DNA of 64,000 bases from Ardenticatenales bacterium (GCA_020853525.1 JADYYS010000019.1:1-64000); one strand, 5' to 3'; counted from the stretch's first letter, positions 8,167-17,949 are shown. Translations and numbers: made by a program. The notes: generated from the sequence alone by a model not told the origin.

Positions 8167-9726
8167 CTACTTCTTCACCGTCAGCAGCCACCACGAACCG
8201 CACCCCCCATTGATCACGCCCACTGCGCCGAAGCCTTCGGCGGCGGACTTGAAGATGACCAGACCGTCGACGAGCAGTCCGCCCGACGGCGCCTGTGCAG
8301 AGAATGAGCAGTTCACGATGGGGGCCGACGACACAGTCGCCCGCCCACCGCCGCACTGCGTGCGGGACTGCATCACGATGTCGCGCACGGATCGGCGGTC
8401 GCCGTTCACCTTGAACGTGATGCTGGCGTTGCCGTCGCTGCCAGACCACGTACCCGTCTTGAGGTCGGACGGGCAGAAGCGCGGTGTCGCGCTGGGCAGC
8501 GGAGTCCGGGTGGGCGTGGGCGTGACCGTGGGCGTCGGCGTGCGCGTGGGTGTCCGGAGCACGTGGTCCTTGGAGAGGTAGGGCATGAACGCCGGTTCAG
8601 GCGTGCGCACGCGTGTCGGCGACGGCGAAGGCGACGGCCGGCGGGTCGAGCTGGGCACGGCGGACGGCGTCAGCGTCGACGCCGACGTGGCTGTCGGCTC
8701 CTCGTCCGCCACGTAGCGCAACATCACGGAGTTCCCAACGGCCCACACGTCCCCGTCCGGCACGGCGGAGATGGCGGTCAGGGGCCGGTCCGTCGGGCTC
8801 TCGGCCACGCTCCACGCCGTGCCGTCCCAGTGCAGCAACGTGCCGCCGTCGCCGACCGCCCACCCATCGTCCGCGCGGCGCATGGCAACGCCGCGCAGGT
8901 AAACGGAAGGGCAGCCTGCGCAATCGACTGCGGCCCATCGCCGGCCGTCCCAGTGCACGATCGTCGCGTTGCTGCCCACCGCCCACACGTCGCTGGCCGA
9001 CAGCGCATCCACGGCGAACAGCTTCTCCTCCGGCCGCGGGCTATCGACTTCATCCCAGGCATCGCCATACCAGCGGAGGATGTTGCTGTCACCGATCGCT
9101 TTGGCGCCGACCGCCCAGGCAAGGTTGTTCGAGACCGCAGCGACGCCGTACATGTCGACCATGGACGGAGCGGCCGTTCCCTGCCACGTCGAACCGTTCC
9201 ACCGAGCACCCTTCGTGAACCGACCGACCATGAGGCCGAACGATGGTGACGGCATGTCGACGCCGTACATGAGCGAGTTCGACGACCATGCCGCTTGGGA
9301 TCCCCAGGCCGCGCCATCCCATCGGAGCACATCCGTGTGCGGGTTCGGGACGGGAATCATCGGTGGAGGACCGCCACCGCTGCTGACCCAGTCCGACGCC
9401 ACCGCCCAACCGTCGGTGGGCGAGAGCATCGCGATCGAGCGAATCGGCAGCGTGGTCGGGCTTTGGGCGGCGGACCACGTGCGGCCGTCCCAGTGGAGGA
9501 GGCGTCCGCTGCCGCCGCCGGCCCAGCCGTGCGTTGGGCTCAGCATGTGAATCGCCTCCAAGGGCGGTGTGGCCGGACTGTCGAAGACCTCCCACTGTCC
9601 GCCGGCACCCGACCTCGCGAACGCAACGGCGTCGGCCAGTGCCCCACCAGCACGATGCACACGTGGGCGCAGGCTCATGGCGACGGCAATCAGTCCAAGG
9701 GCAAGCAGGGCGCGGCGGAGCATCAT
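8167..9726 (-). CDS. Secreted BNR/Ycf48-like beta-propeller protein
   Basis: 519 residues. The first of two adjacent ATG codons (9726) has GGAAGGAG seven bases upstream. A signal peptide is followed by about seven blades with the repeat 'GWAVGxGGTLLHWDGxxW', as in BNR/Ycf48-type propellers. A linker rich in TPTRTPTP surrounds a weak LP-like element (AFMPYLSKDH), then a Cys-containing beta-rich domain of about 100 residues (CPSDLKTGTW… CGSWWLLTVKK) ends the protein. Nothing indicates catalysis. Lies 108 bp downstream of the FG-GAP gene and is probably co-transcribed with it. Confidence 0.75.
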   Translation of the reverse strand: MMLRRALLALGLIAVAMSLRPRVHRAGGALADAVAFARSGAGGQWEVFDSPATPPLEAIHMLSPTHGWAGGGSGRLLHWDGRTWSAAQSPTTLPIRSIAMLSPTDGWAVASDWVSSGGGPPPMIPVPNPHTDVLRWDGAAWGSQAAWSSNSLMYGVDMPSPSFGLMVGRFTKGARWNGSTWQGTAAPSMVDMYGVAAVSNNLAWAVGAKAIGDSNILRWYGDAWDEVDSPRPEEKLFAVDALSASDVWAVGSNATIVHWDGRRWAAVDCAGCPSVYLRGVAMRRADDGWAVGDGGTLLHWDGTAWSVAESPTDRPLTAISAVPDGDVWAVGNSVMLRYVADEEPTATSASTLTPSAVPSSTRRPSPSPSPTRVRTPEPAFMPYLSKDHVLRTPTRTPTPTVTPTPTRTPLPSATPRFCPSDLKTGTWSGSDGNASITFKVNGDRRSVRDIVMQSRTQCGGGRATVSSAPIVNCSFSAQAPSGGLLVDGLVIFKSAAEGFGAVGVINGGCGSWWLLTVKK

Positions 9727-9834
9727 CGGACTTCTCCTTCCATTGCTGATCGCTCCTGAAACATGGCATGTGTCGGGCACCCAATTCGCGTGCATGCGCG
9801 ATGGGAGTCTGGTCCGCGACAGGGCGCCGTGTCG

Positions 9835-11574
9835 TCAGCGGCTCACATCCGATGCAGTGCGCAGGATGACTGAATCGACTGGCTGACCGTTGTAAGCGAT
9901 CGGCAGGCACACTACCGCTCGACGCGGACCTTCCGTCGGTGCCATCGTCGGTGGCACGGCAGTGGTCTCATCGGTCGACGTCGGAGACGGCGGTACCGTT
10001 GGCGTCGGTGCCTCGGGTGTGCGACTCGCCGGTGGTTGCGCCGGGGTGACGCTGGGTTCGGCCGTCCGGGTCGCCGACGGCGGGATAGGCACTGCCGTTT
10101 CCCCGACCAACGGCCCGACGTGGATGGCCACAACCCCCGCTTCCCACAGTCCGTTCGGGCTGTCCTGCGAGAACGTGTCGAGGATGAGGTCGTCCAGCCC
10201 GTCGCCGGTGACGTCGTCGAACAGCCAGCCCGGCGTATAGGAGTCCGCCGGCGGCTCGGGCAGCCGAATCACGTAGTCACCGCCCGTACCGCGCTTGCCG
10301 ACGGCCAAGTCCGTGCTCGAGGCGATCGGGCCGCTGACAATTCGCCATTCGGTCACGGGCCGCCCTGTTGCTGGCGGCCATCCAAACAGAAGGTCATTCA
10401 GTCCGTCGCCCGTGACGTCGCCGATGTGACTGATGAACTCATCGGTCACGCGAACGTCGCAGTCTGTCACGTCCTGCTTGGGTGCGAAGACGTGGCCACC
10501 GAACCATACGCACTGCATGCCCCGACGTGCTGTGTCGTCGCGATAGATACCTACCAATTCTTGGCGACCGTCGCCCGAGATGTCATCCAACGGCCGCACG
10601 AAGACGCCACCATAGCCGCGCTCGGTCGATTCATGGTCGATGACGACATCTGCAACGTCCTGAATCCGCGCCTCAGCCGGCCACGTGGGTCGCCCGAAAG
10701 CGATGGCGGAAGTGTTGCTGTAGAGGAGCAGGTCCGTCAGCCCGTCGCCATTGAAGTCGGCGGCGTCGTCCTCTTCCAAGATGCAGCCCACTTGCTCGTC
10801 GCGAGCACCGCTGATCACGACCGACGGCTTCGTTGTACCGATATCGATGCGGCGGAGTCCGCCTTCAGGTGCGAAGTACAGATGGAGCGGGCTCGGTCCG
10901 ATGGACAGGTCCAGCGTGACGCCGCACGACCCGACGGCGACGTCCCGCCGGCCGTCGCCGTTGAAGTCGCCGGCGATCACCGTGTCGGGCATCAGGAACC
11001 GCTCGGCCTCACTCATCGTCCGAGGCACACGCTCCTGACGGACGACAAGGTCGGGCTCCTGGCTCTTCACATCGATGGGTCCCCAGCCCGAGTGTCCGAA
11101 AAAGACCCTGGCCTCGCTGGCCGAGTTCTCTCCGCCTCGGTACTCGTTCTTCTTGACCACCAGATCCTGCAGGCCATCGCCGCTGATATCGAGCATGTCC
11201 TGGACCCGGTAGATCGGCGTGTTCGGCAGGCGAAGATCGTCTACCGCGGGGAATCCGAGGGAGTGAAGCTGTTCGAGCTGCGACAGGCCTGCCGAGGCCG
11301 GCCAGTCGGCGCGTCCCATGGCGACGGCGTCCAGTTGATGGTTGCGCGTCTGAGTCGGAAACCAATCGAACACCATGTCGGCAGCGCCGTCGCCGTTCAG
11401 ATCGCCGACAAAGTCCGCAGACAGCAGTGCAAGGCGGGCTTCGCCGAAGATGACGGACGCCGGTTGCAGGTTGATCAGCTCCGGAGACTGCATGCGAGAC
11501 GCGGCGCGGATGTAGGTGCTGGTGGACAGCACGATGACGAGTGCCGAGGACGCCGGCAACCACTTGCGGGTCAT
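9835..11574 (-). CDS. Secreted FG-GAP/VCBS repeat protein
   Basis: 579 residues with a signal peptide (KWLPASSALVIVLSTSTYIRA) and a GGGAGGGAG ribosome site before the ATG. Residues about 50-480 are FG-GAP repeats with calcium-loop motifs such as DLNGDGAADMV, DISGDGLQDLV, DFNGDGRRDVA and DVTGDGLDDLI, typical of integrin-alpha-like propellers. A PT-rich linker follows, and the protein ends shortly after VCLPIAYNGQ, a variant of the LP tail with 18 further residues. Predicted extracellular binding protein. First of three secreted genes behind the anti-sigma gene, 63 bp downstream of it. Confidence 0.8.
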   Translation of the reverse strand: MTRKWLPASSALVIVLSTSTYIRAASRMQSPELINLQPASVIFGEARLALLSADFVGDLNGDGAADMVFDWFPTQTRNHQLDAVAMGRADWPASAGLSQLEQLHSLGFPAVDDLRLPNTPIYRVQDMLDISGDGLQDLVVKKNEYRGGENSASEARVFFGHSGWGPIDVKSQEPDLVVRQERVPRTMSEAERFLMPDTVIAGDFNGDGRRDVAVGSCGVTLDLSIGPSPLHLYFAPEGGLRRIDIGTTKPSVVISGARDEQVGCILEEDDAADFNGDGLTDLLLYSNTSAIAFGRPTWPAEARIQDVADVVIDHESTERGYGGVFVRPLDDISGDGRQELVGIYRDDTARRGMQCVWFGGHVFAPKQDVTDCDVRVTDEFISHIGDVTGDGLNDLLFGWPPATGRPVTEWRIVSGPIASSTDLAVGKRGTGGDYVIRLPEPPADSYTPGWLFDDVTGDGLDDLILDTFSQDSPNGLWEAGVVAIHVGPLVGETAVPIPPSATRTAEPSVTPAQPPASRTPEAPTPTVPPSPTSTDETTAVPPTMAPTEGPRRAVVCLPIAYNGQPVDSVILRTASDVSR

Positions 11575-11637
11575 CTTTTCACTCCCTCCCTGACACGATG
11601 CGATGGAATCACGACCTCGAGACGCATGGAGCTCGTC

Positions 11638-12651
11638 CTACCGCCCGATCACCACCCAATCCACCGTAATGTCACTCGCCGCCCAGTCATGCGGCACATC
11701 GATCCCCTCGAACCAACAGCGCCGAATGTCGAGGCTGAAGTGGGTGGTGCTCTTGCCGCCGATGCCGATGACGTGACAGGCGTCGTCGACGGTGGTCGGC
11801 TTGGAGGCGTTGTGAGGCGTGAAGAGCACTTGGTAGCTGCCGCTGCTCATGGGAGGAGCGAAGGTGACCTTCAAGCCCGAGTCGCCTGCCGGCAGCGTCG
11901 CCGTGCCGAAGCGAATCGACAACCCGTCGAGTTCGTCCCGTCCGGTCTCGCTGCCTGCCCGGCCGTCCAGTGAGACCGCCACCTCGTGCGCCCGGCACCC
12001 CTCGCTGGCCCGCGCCAGCCGCAGCCGTCCGTCGACCCCCGCTGCGCAGACAAGCTCCGCCTCGAAAACCGCGCCATGCGCCTCGGCGGGGCCTCCGGCC
12101 ATTCGGGCGATCGTGTACGGCAGCTCAGCCCAGCGCGACGGATCGATGACCGCCACCACCAGCGCCAGACCGATCGCCGCCCGGCCGACGCCGAGGCCGA
12201 ACTGCGCGAGCGGCGTCGCGCCTTCCATCGCCAGACGGCGTCCGATCACCTCCAGCCATACCCACGCGGCGATCCCGAACCCGATGGGAACGGCGGGCAA
12301 CATGGAGTCCCATTCGCCGGCGGGCTCCTGCCGAAAGGCCACCCAGACGCCCAGCAAACCGACGACGACAAGGAGTCCCAAGCCGCTCACCCAGTACCGC
12401 GTGACCCGCTGTCGGCGCGCCCGCCGTTCGGCGTCCTGCCCGGCGACGTAGGTCGCAAGCCGTTGGAGGTCGCCGCCCAATGGGGAGGCGGGCCATGCCA
12501 CTTCGGCGAGGGTGGTGCGCACGAGTCGTTCGTCGGCCAGGACCGCGGCGCAGGTACGGCAGCCGGCGATGTGGTCGGTCACCGACGATGGCATCTCGTG
12601 TCCGGTAGCATTGTCGGAGATGAAACGCTGGCAGCGTTCGCAGTCAAGCAT
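11638..12651 (-). CDS. Membrane anti-sigma factor with zinc-finger domain
   Basis: 337 residues. The N-terminus carries a zinc-binding anti-sigma signature (CERC near residue 4, then HIAGCRTC, i.e. HxxxCxxC), expected to clamp the sigma factor. Three hydrophobic segments lie at about 85-105, 120-140 and 150-175. The C-terminal 150 residues are beta-rich with several cysteines and would be extracytoplasmic, a possible sensor domain of no recognised family. The partner is the ECF sigma factor 62 bp upstream. GAAGGGA precedes the ATG. That it restrains the adjacent sigma factor is inferred from family and position. Confidence 0.8.
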   Translation of the reverse strand: MLDCERCQRFISDNATGHEMPSSVTDHIAGCRTCAAVLADERLVRTTLAEVAWPASPLGGDLQRLATYVAGQDAERRARRQRVTRYWVSGLGLLVVVGLLGVWVAFRQEPAGEWDSMLPAVPIGFGIAAWVWLEVIGRRLAMEGATPLAQFGLGVGRAAIGLALVVAVIDPSRWAELPYTIARMAGGPAEAHGAVFEAELVCAAGVDGRLRLARASEGCRAHEVAVSLDGRAGSETGRDELDGLSIRFGTATLPAGDSGLKVTFAPPMSSGSYQVLFTPHNASKPTTVDDACHVIGIGGKSTTHFSLDIRRCWFEGIDVPHDWAASDITVDWVVIGR

Positions 12652-12713
12652 GATCGGTCCCTTCTGATCGAGTGGGAGGGTTCTCGCGCGTCAGCGCGGC
12701 CGGCTCGGCCGAC

Positions 12714-13316
12714 TCAGCCTTCCATGTGAGCCGGGGTGATGCCCGCCGCCCGCAGCGCAGCGGCGCATCTCCTTCGCGCACGCTGCCATCGCTTCCACGC
12801 GGCTTCAGAGGTAGTGCCGATGAGCGCAGCGATCTCAACCAGGTCGAACCCCAGACAGCCGTGCAGCACGAGGATCTCTCGATCACCCTTCGACAGCGTC
12901 GCGAGCACCGCGCGCACGTCGCGTCGGGCGTCAGGATCGACGTGACGAGCCGAGCGGAGGACATCGATCAACGCCGTGCGGAGCGCAGCGCGTCGCTGCC
13001 TGTGCTTGAGATGGCGGAACGCCGTGTTCCGGGCGACGCGCCATAGCCAGTGCTCCGGGTTGTCGACTCTATGCCCGTGGCGGAGCGCCTTCGCCCCGAC
13101 ATCCATCAGCAGATCCAGTGCGTCCTCCTCGGATCCCGAGAGGGCAAGGAGGTACCGATAGAGCCGCTCCTCGAGGCGGCGAAACGTCTCCACCATTTGG
13201 ACAGCGCCGGCCGGGTTCGTCGCGACATCGCTCGGTCGGGCGCCGAACACGAGATCGTCAGCCACGGCGACGGCAGGCAACGGCTCGGGCGGGGACGGCG
13301 AGGACTTGCGGAACAC
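12714..13316 (-). CDS. ECF-type RNA polymerase sigma factor
   Basis: 200 residues from the GTG at 13316 (GGAG eight bases upstream). Region sigma2 is visible at about 40-105 (LYRYLLALSGSEEDALDLLM…, NPEHWLWRVARNTAFRHLK) and sigma4 at about 135-190 (LSKGDREILVLHGCLGFDLVEIAALIG, a helix-turn-helix). It should redirect RNA polymerase to a small regulon when released by the anti-sigma factor encoded just downstream. A 14-bp motif about 75 bp upstream of its start also precedes the SDR gene, consistent with autoregulation. Confidence 0.85.
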   Translation of the reverse strand: MFRKSSPSPPEPLPAVAVADDLVFGARPSDVATNPAGAVQMVETFRRLEERLYRYLLALSGSEEDALDLLMDVGAKALRHGHRVDNPEHWLWRVARNTAFRHLKHRQRRAALRTALIDVLRSARHVDPDARRDVRAVLATLSKGDREILVLHGCLGFDLVEIAALIGTTSEAAWKRWQRARRRCAAALRAAGITPAHMEG

Positions 13317-13389
13317 GGGTCGTCTCCAACGCAGCAGCCCGGCACAATGGGGCGAGTGGGCGAGCGCACAAGGAAAGATCCTGCAACGG

Positions 13390-13403
13390 CCGCAACTGGA
13401 CAC
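13390..13403 (-). promoter_or_regulatory. Candidate ECF promoter element upstream of sigma gene
   Basis: On the minus strand GTGTCCAGTTGCGG lies about 75 bp before the sigma start. The identical 14 bp occurs at 14797-14810 before the SDR gene. Beyond each copy, a loosely similar GG-n-TCTT-CC stretch follows at comparable spacing. Candidate -35 region of an ECF-dependent promoter; inference only. Confidence 0.4.
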
Positions 13404-13477
13404 CCTACGCCAAAACTCGTGGATTGCGCTCCGCGCACGTCCGGCGTGACCGCCGCGGATCGCCGAATCTGCTCGCG

Positions 13478-14713
13478 TCAGGCCGATGCAACCGTCGCTT
13501 CCGCGTCGCCCCGCGCCTCAGGAACACCGAGCCCGCGCTCGACGGCGTACGCCATGAGCCGATCGAACGCCGCCCCGTCCACGACCGGGCACGCGATGCC
13601 AGCGGCTTGTTCGAGCCGGCGCGTGGCGCCGAGGTCGAAGTGGATGGCCGGCACGGTCACGTAGGGGTCGAACATGTCGCCCAGCGTGCGGTAGTAGTGA
13701 CGCTCGAAGCGGTCCAAGTCGGCAGGGCGCTCGCCCACGAACTCGACGCCGGCGACCTTGATCCAGTCCAGCATCCGCCGGACGTACAGTTCGTGCGGCG
13801 TCGACCGTTCCGGCGCGAGGTGGATCGCGCGATCCGGCGTGGGATGCAGCGCCGCATGCACGATGAGCTTGGCGCAGTAGTCCGCCGGAACGATGTGCAG
13901 ACCTGATCCGCGGGCGATGTGAAACCGGAGCGGGAGTCTGTGCCACTCGTCCAGCGCGGGGCGTCCTGGTCCCATCGCGCGGATCTTGAACCGCAGCATC
14001 CGAGCCGCCCACTCGTAGAAGACTGCAAATGTCGGCACGGCGCCGATCCGTTCCTCGATCAGCCGGCCTCCGATGGTCGATGGTCGAACGACCACCGTGT
14101 CGAGGCCTGACAGTTCGGCGAAGTCTCGAACGACACGCTCTGCGGCCGCCTTCGAACGCTGGTAGGGGTTCGCAAAGCTGCCTGCAAGGTCGAGGTCGTC
14201 CGGCAGGATCGTACCCGCCATGCGCCCGGCGGAGTATGCCGACCCGACGAAGACCAGCTTGCCCAGCTCGATCTGCCCTGCCAGCGCTGTGACCCGTTGC
14301 GCACCGCCGAAGTTCACATCGAGCACCCGCCGCGCGGTTTCGGAGTCCGTCCGAAAGGACGTTTGCCCGGCGCAGTGGACCAGCGCGTCCCACCCCCGTG
14401 CCCCGCCCGGCAGCTCACCGATCTGCACGATGGGATCCCCGGCGCGGCCGACGGCGTCGGCTTCGACGCATCGGACCTGTGACAGCAACGCATCCAGATC
14501 GATCGCCGGCGGTCGATCCTCCCCAAAGATGTAATCGGCGCCATCGGTGGACAGCATGTCCATGACCCGCTGTCGCAGCGACCTGTCGCCGCTCGCCCTG
14601 CCCAGAACGACGACCATGTGGCGCTCGCCGCGCCTCAGGCTCTGCTTGAGCACCTCGAAGAGCACGTTGCGGCCCAGAAGGCCCGTGGCCCCCGTCAGGA
14701 TCAGTCGCGCCAT
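13478..14713 (-). CDS. Extended SDR / fatty-acyl-CoA reductase-like NAD(P)-binding protein
   Basis: 411 residues. The N-terminal Rossmann motif LTGATGLLGRNVL, the VHCAGQTSF region, SAYSAGR and the catalytic-type YQRSKAAAE (Tyr-x-x-x-Lys) mark an extended short-chain dehydrogenase, closest in layout to NAD-binding_4 (fatty acyl-CoA reductase/thioester reductase) proteins. ATG at 14713 with GGGGA about eight bases upstream. No carrier-protein or adenylation domain is attached, so the substrate is unknown. A shared 14-bp motif with the sigma gene suggests it could belong to the same regulon. Confidence 0.75.
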   Translation of the reverse strand: MARLILTGATGLLGRNVLFEVLKQSLRRGERHMVVVLGRASGDRSLRQRVMDMLSTDGADYIFGEDRPPAIDLDALLSQVRCVEADAVGRAGDPIVQIGELPGGARGWDALVHCAGQTSFRTDSETARRVLDVNFGGAQRVTALAGQIELGKLVFVGSAYSAGRMAGTILPDDLDLAGSFANPYQRSKAAAERVVRDFAELSGLDTVVVRPSTIGGRLIEERIGAVPTFAVFYEWAARMLRFKIRAMGPGRPALDEWHRLPLRFHIARGSGLHIVPADYCAKLIVHAALHPTPDRAIHLAPERSTPHELYVRRMLDWIKVAGVEFVGERPADLDRFERHYYRTLGDMFDPYVTVPAIHFDLGATRRLEQAAGIACPVVDGAAFDRLMAYAVERGLGVPEARGDAEATVASA

Positions 14714-14796
14714 CGTCTCGTCCCCACGCAGGCGGCCGCCACACGCGCGCGGCGGAGCCGGCGGACAGCCGGCGAATGGGAAGAGCCCGCTGCTGC

Positions 14797-14810
14797 CCGC
14801 AACTGGACAC
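14797..14810 (-). promoter_or_regulatory. Candidate ECF promoter element upstream of SDR gene
   Basis: Second copy of GTGTCCAGTTGCGG (minus strand), about 85 bp before the SDR start and identical over 14 bp to the copy before the sigma gene. The remaining 180-bp gap between the SDR gene and the kinase gene end holds no other recognisable feature. Confidence 0.4.
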
Positions 14811-14894
14811 TTTGGGGAACGATGGGTAGCACAATCGGCGCCGAAGCTTCGCACGATGCGCCGGCGCTGCCGAGCGCGCGGACGGCGGCGCTGA

Positions 14895-17800
14895 TCAGAA
14901 CAGCGCCAGTGTCCCCGCGGCGCCCCGTCCGCCAACGTCCTCACCGGCCAGCGGACCCGCCAGCCCAACCGCCATCGCGCCGGATGCCATGCCGTGCGGG
15001 TCGTCGACGGCCGAGTCGGCCACCTCCCCGCCCACCCCCAGGGCCGGCAACCGCACCGTGATCGTCGTCCCCGCCCCCAGCACGCTCTGGATGTCCATCG
15101 TCCCGCCGTGGAGCATGACCAGGTGGTGGGCGATCGTCAGGCCCGTGCCGGTGCCGTGGGCGCGGTGGGTGAACGTCGGGCCGGCCGAGCGGGGCGGGGG
15201 GCGGCGCAGGGCGTCGCGCAGCAGGAGGAGCTCGTCGGCGGCGATGCCGCGGCCGGTGTCGGCGACGGAGATCGCGACGTCGCGGCCGAGGCGCCAGGCG
15301 CGGACGGCGATCTCGCCGGACTCCGTGAAGCGCGCGGCGTTGGAGACGAGGCTGTTGAAGACCTGCTTGAGGCGCAGCGCGTCGCCGCCCACTGGCGGCA
15401 GGTCGGCCTCGACGTCGATCCGCAGGCTCACCGGACGGCCGACGAGCAGCCCGGCGGAGCCCGTGCGGACGGCGTCGAGCAACGGAGGCAGGTCGACGGC
15501 CACGCGGTCGAGGCGCATCTCGCCCGCCTCGATGCGCGCCAGGTCGACGAGGTCGTCGATCAGGCCGACGAGCTGCTGGCTGCTCTCGTGGATCGCGCAT
15601 ACGTCCTCGCGGACCTCGTCGGAGATCGCGCCGGAGTAGCCGCCGAGGATGAACTCCACGTAGCCGAGGATGCTCGTGAGCGGCGTTCGCAGCTCGTGGC
15701 TCACGTTCGCCAGGAAGTCGCTCTTCAGCTGGTCGACCTCGCGCAGCCGCTCGCTCGTCGCCTTCAGCTCGCCGAACAGGCGCGCGTTGTCCAGCGCGAC
15801 CGCGATCTGGCTGGCCAGAACGCTGAACGCATCCACGTCGGCCTGCGAGAAGCGGTTGCCCTCGTTGTCCTGGACGTCGAGCACGCCGACGAGCTCGCCG
15901 TGGGCCATGAGCGGCAGGGCGAGCTCGCTGCGCGTGTCCGGCAGAAGCGGGTTGGCCACGAAGAGCTCGCCCGCGCGCACGTCCGGCTCGTAGACGATCT
16001 CCCGCCGGCTGCCCGCCCGCGCCACGAGGCTCCGCGCCGCGTCGAGGCTGATCCGGTGGCCGCGGGCGAACAGCCGCCGCCCGACGTAGCCGCTGCCCGC
16101 CCGGACGACGAGGCTGCGCGAGGCCGGCTCGTACACGTAGATGTGGACGTGGTGCAGCCCGAAGCGCACCTGCAGCAGTTCGACCGTCTCCGGCAGCAGC
16201 TGCGCCGGATCCAGGATCGCCGACAGCCGACCGGCCGCCTCCGCCGCCGTCCGCAACAGCCCCGTGAACCGCGCCCGCTCGACGTCCGTTGCCTTGCGCG
16301 CCGTCACGTCCTCGAGCACGCCGAGCACGCCGCCCCACGTCGTCGGATAGGCCTGCAGATGCCACCACCGCTCACGCACCGCCACCTCGGCCGTCACGCT
16401 CTGCCCCTCGTCGAGGGCCAGCGCCAGGGCGTCGGCGAGCGACGTTCCCACGAGGTCCGGCGCCGCCTCGGCCAGCGTCCGGCCCTCGATCTCGTCGACC
16501 GTACCGCCGAGGAACGCCGCGAACGGGGTGTTGCAGTGGAAGATCGTCCCGTCCGCCTGGAGAGCCACGAACGGCACGCCAAGGCTCTCGACGAGCAACC
16601 GGTCCTTCACGACCTCGCGGCGGAGCGCCTCGAGCGTGCGGGAGCGGTGGGCGCCAGCGGCCTCGGGGTCGGTGGGCGGAGTGGCGGTTGTTCCCAGGGC
16701 AGCCAGGTCCCCGGACTCGGCGGCAGCGCCGGGTGATCCATCGGTATCATGGGATCCATAGGACCTCTGGGTCCCATTGGCCTCGCGCGATCCCCCGCTT
16801 CCACCTGCCCCGTTGGCCGCCTTGGCCCCGCTCCCCGGTCCCCCAGCCACGACGCTCCCGCTGCCGCGCGTCAGCCCGGCCTTCAGCCGCACGTTCAAGT
16901 GATCGAGCGCCCGCTCCGCCTCGGCCTGGTGGACCTCCATCGACAGGGCGTGGAAGATCTCGTGATGGTGAAGGGCACGGGAGTGGTCGCCTCTGGCCTT
17001 GTAGAGCGCACAGAGGTCGTGGTGCAGCTCGGCGATGCGGGACTGGGCCTTGATGTCCTCGACGATCGCCAGCGCCTGGTGAAGATGGTCGAGCGCCGCG
17101 TCGCCGTCGCCTTGGCGGCTGTGCAGGTCGCCCAGGTCGCGCAGCGCGCGCGCTTCCCACTGGCGGTCGCCGAGCGATTGGAAGATGCTGAGGCTTTCCT
17201 CGAAGTAGTCGAGCGCGCTGCCGTCGTCGCCCATCTTCAGGTAGAGCTCGCCGATGACGGTCTGGCTCATCGCCTCGCCGCGCCGGTCGCCCAGCTGCTG
17301 GCGGATGACGAGCGCGCGCAGATGGTAGACGAGCGCCGTCGAGAGATCGCCGAGCGCCTCGTACGCCACCCCGATGTTCATCAGGCTCATCGCCTCGCCC
17401 GGCTTGTCCGCCAGGCCGGTCTTGATGTCCAGCGAGCGCAGGTGGTAGTCCAGCGCGTGCTCGTCGTCGCCGAGCTCGTGGCGGACGTGGCCGATGTTGC
17501 CCAGCGCCACCGCCTCGCCGCGCCGATCGCCCGCCTCGGTGGCGACCTCGAGGCTGGCCGCGAAGTGCTCGAGCGCCGCCGTGTAGTCGCCGAGGCTGCC
17601 GTGGACGCTGCCCAGCAGGTTGAGGACACTCGCCTCGTTCGCCCGGTCGCCCAGCGCCTCGAACGCGGCGCGGATCGAGGGCAGCTCGTGGAGGACGGAC
17701 GCGAAGTCGCTCTGCAGGAAGCGGCACGCGGCGATCGTGCGGCGCGCAAACGCCAGCCCGAGGGCGTCGTCCCGGCGCACGGCGATGGTGCGCGCCTCGT

Positions 17801-17933
17801 CGGCCAGGCCGGCGGCGCGTGCCGGATCGGCGTTCTTAAGCTCCCAGGCCAGGGCGTTCAGAGCGACGAGGCGTGCCGACTCATCGGCTGCTTCGGCCAG
17901 TCGCCCCTCGAGATCGCCCAGCACGTCCGCCAC
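14895..17933 (-). CDS. TPR-PAS-GAF sensor histidine kinase
   Basis: 1012 residues, no membrane segment, so a cytoplasmic sensor. Residues about 20-355 are TPR repeats (ALGNIGHVRHELGD-type units). A Gly/Ala/Ser-rich linker (about 360-440) leads to a PAS domain (about 445-560), a GAF domain (about 575-735), a HisKA domain with phospho-acceptor His746 in SHELRTPL, and an ATPase domain (about 850-965) with N box FNSLVSNAARF, G1 DTGRGI and G2 GTGTGLTIAHH. GTG start at 17933 with GGAGG just upstream. Last gene of an operon with two PLP enzymes and receiver domains; the likely phosphate acceptors are those receivers. Paralogous to the kinase at the head of the operon. Confidence 0.85.
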   Translation of the reverse strand: MADVLGDLEGRLAEAADESARLVALNALAWELKNADPARAAGLADEARTIAVRRDDALGLAFARRTIAACRFLQSDFASVLHELPSIRAAFEALGDRANEASVLNLLGSVHGSLGDYTAALEHFAASLEVATEAGDRRGEAVALGNIGHVRHELGDDEHALDYHLRSLDIKTGLADKPGEAMSLMNIGVAYEALGDLSTALVYHLRALVIRQQLGDRRGEAMSQTVIGELYLKMGDDGSALDYFEESLSIFQSLGDRQWEARALRDLGDLHSRQGDGDAALDHLHQALAIVEDIKAQSRIAELHHDLCALYKARGDHSRALHHHEIFHALSMEVHQAEAERALDHLNVRLKAGLTRGSGSVVAGGPGSGAKAANGAGGSGGSREANGTQRSYGSHDTDGSPGAAAESGDLAALGTTATPPTDPEAAGAHRSRTLEALRREVVKDRLLVESLGVPFVALQADGTIFHCNTPFAAFLGGTVDEIEGRTLAEAAPDLVGTSLADALALALDEGQSVTAEVAVRERWWHLQAYPTTWGGVLGVLEDVTARKATDVERARFTGLLRTAAEAAGRLSAILDPAQLLPETVELLQVRFGLHHVHIYVYEPASRSLVVRAGSGYVGRRLFARGHRISLDAARSLVARAGSRREIVYEPDVRAGELFVANPLLPDTRSELALPLMAHGELVGVLDVQDNEGNRFSQADVDAFSVLASQIAVALDNARLFGELKATSERLREVDQLKSDFLANVSHELRTPLTSILGYVEFILGGYSGAISDEVREDVCAIHESSQQLVGLIDDLVDLARIEAGEMRLDRVAVDLPPLLDAVRTGSAGLLVGRPVSLRIDVEADLPPVGGDALRLKQVFNSLVSNAARFTESGEIAVRAWRLGRDVAISVADTGRGIAADELLLLRDALRRPPPRSAGPTFTHRAHGTGTGLTIAHHLVMLHGGTMDIQSVLGAGTTITVRLPALGVGGEVADSAVDDPHGMASGAMAVGLAGPLAGEDVGGRGAAGTLALF

Positions 17934-17949
17934 TCGCCCCTCCGGTGCT

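Noticed and set aside
10036-11973. Long plus-strand frame (645 codons) over the FG-GAP gene
   Set aside because: Antisense to a gene with clear signal peptide, calcium-loop repeats and ribosome site; its translation is Arg/Val/Asp-rich without domain motifs, as expected from GC-skewed opposite-strand frames.
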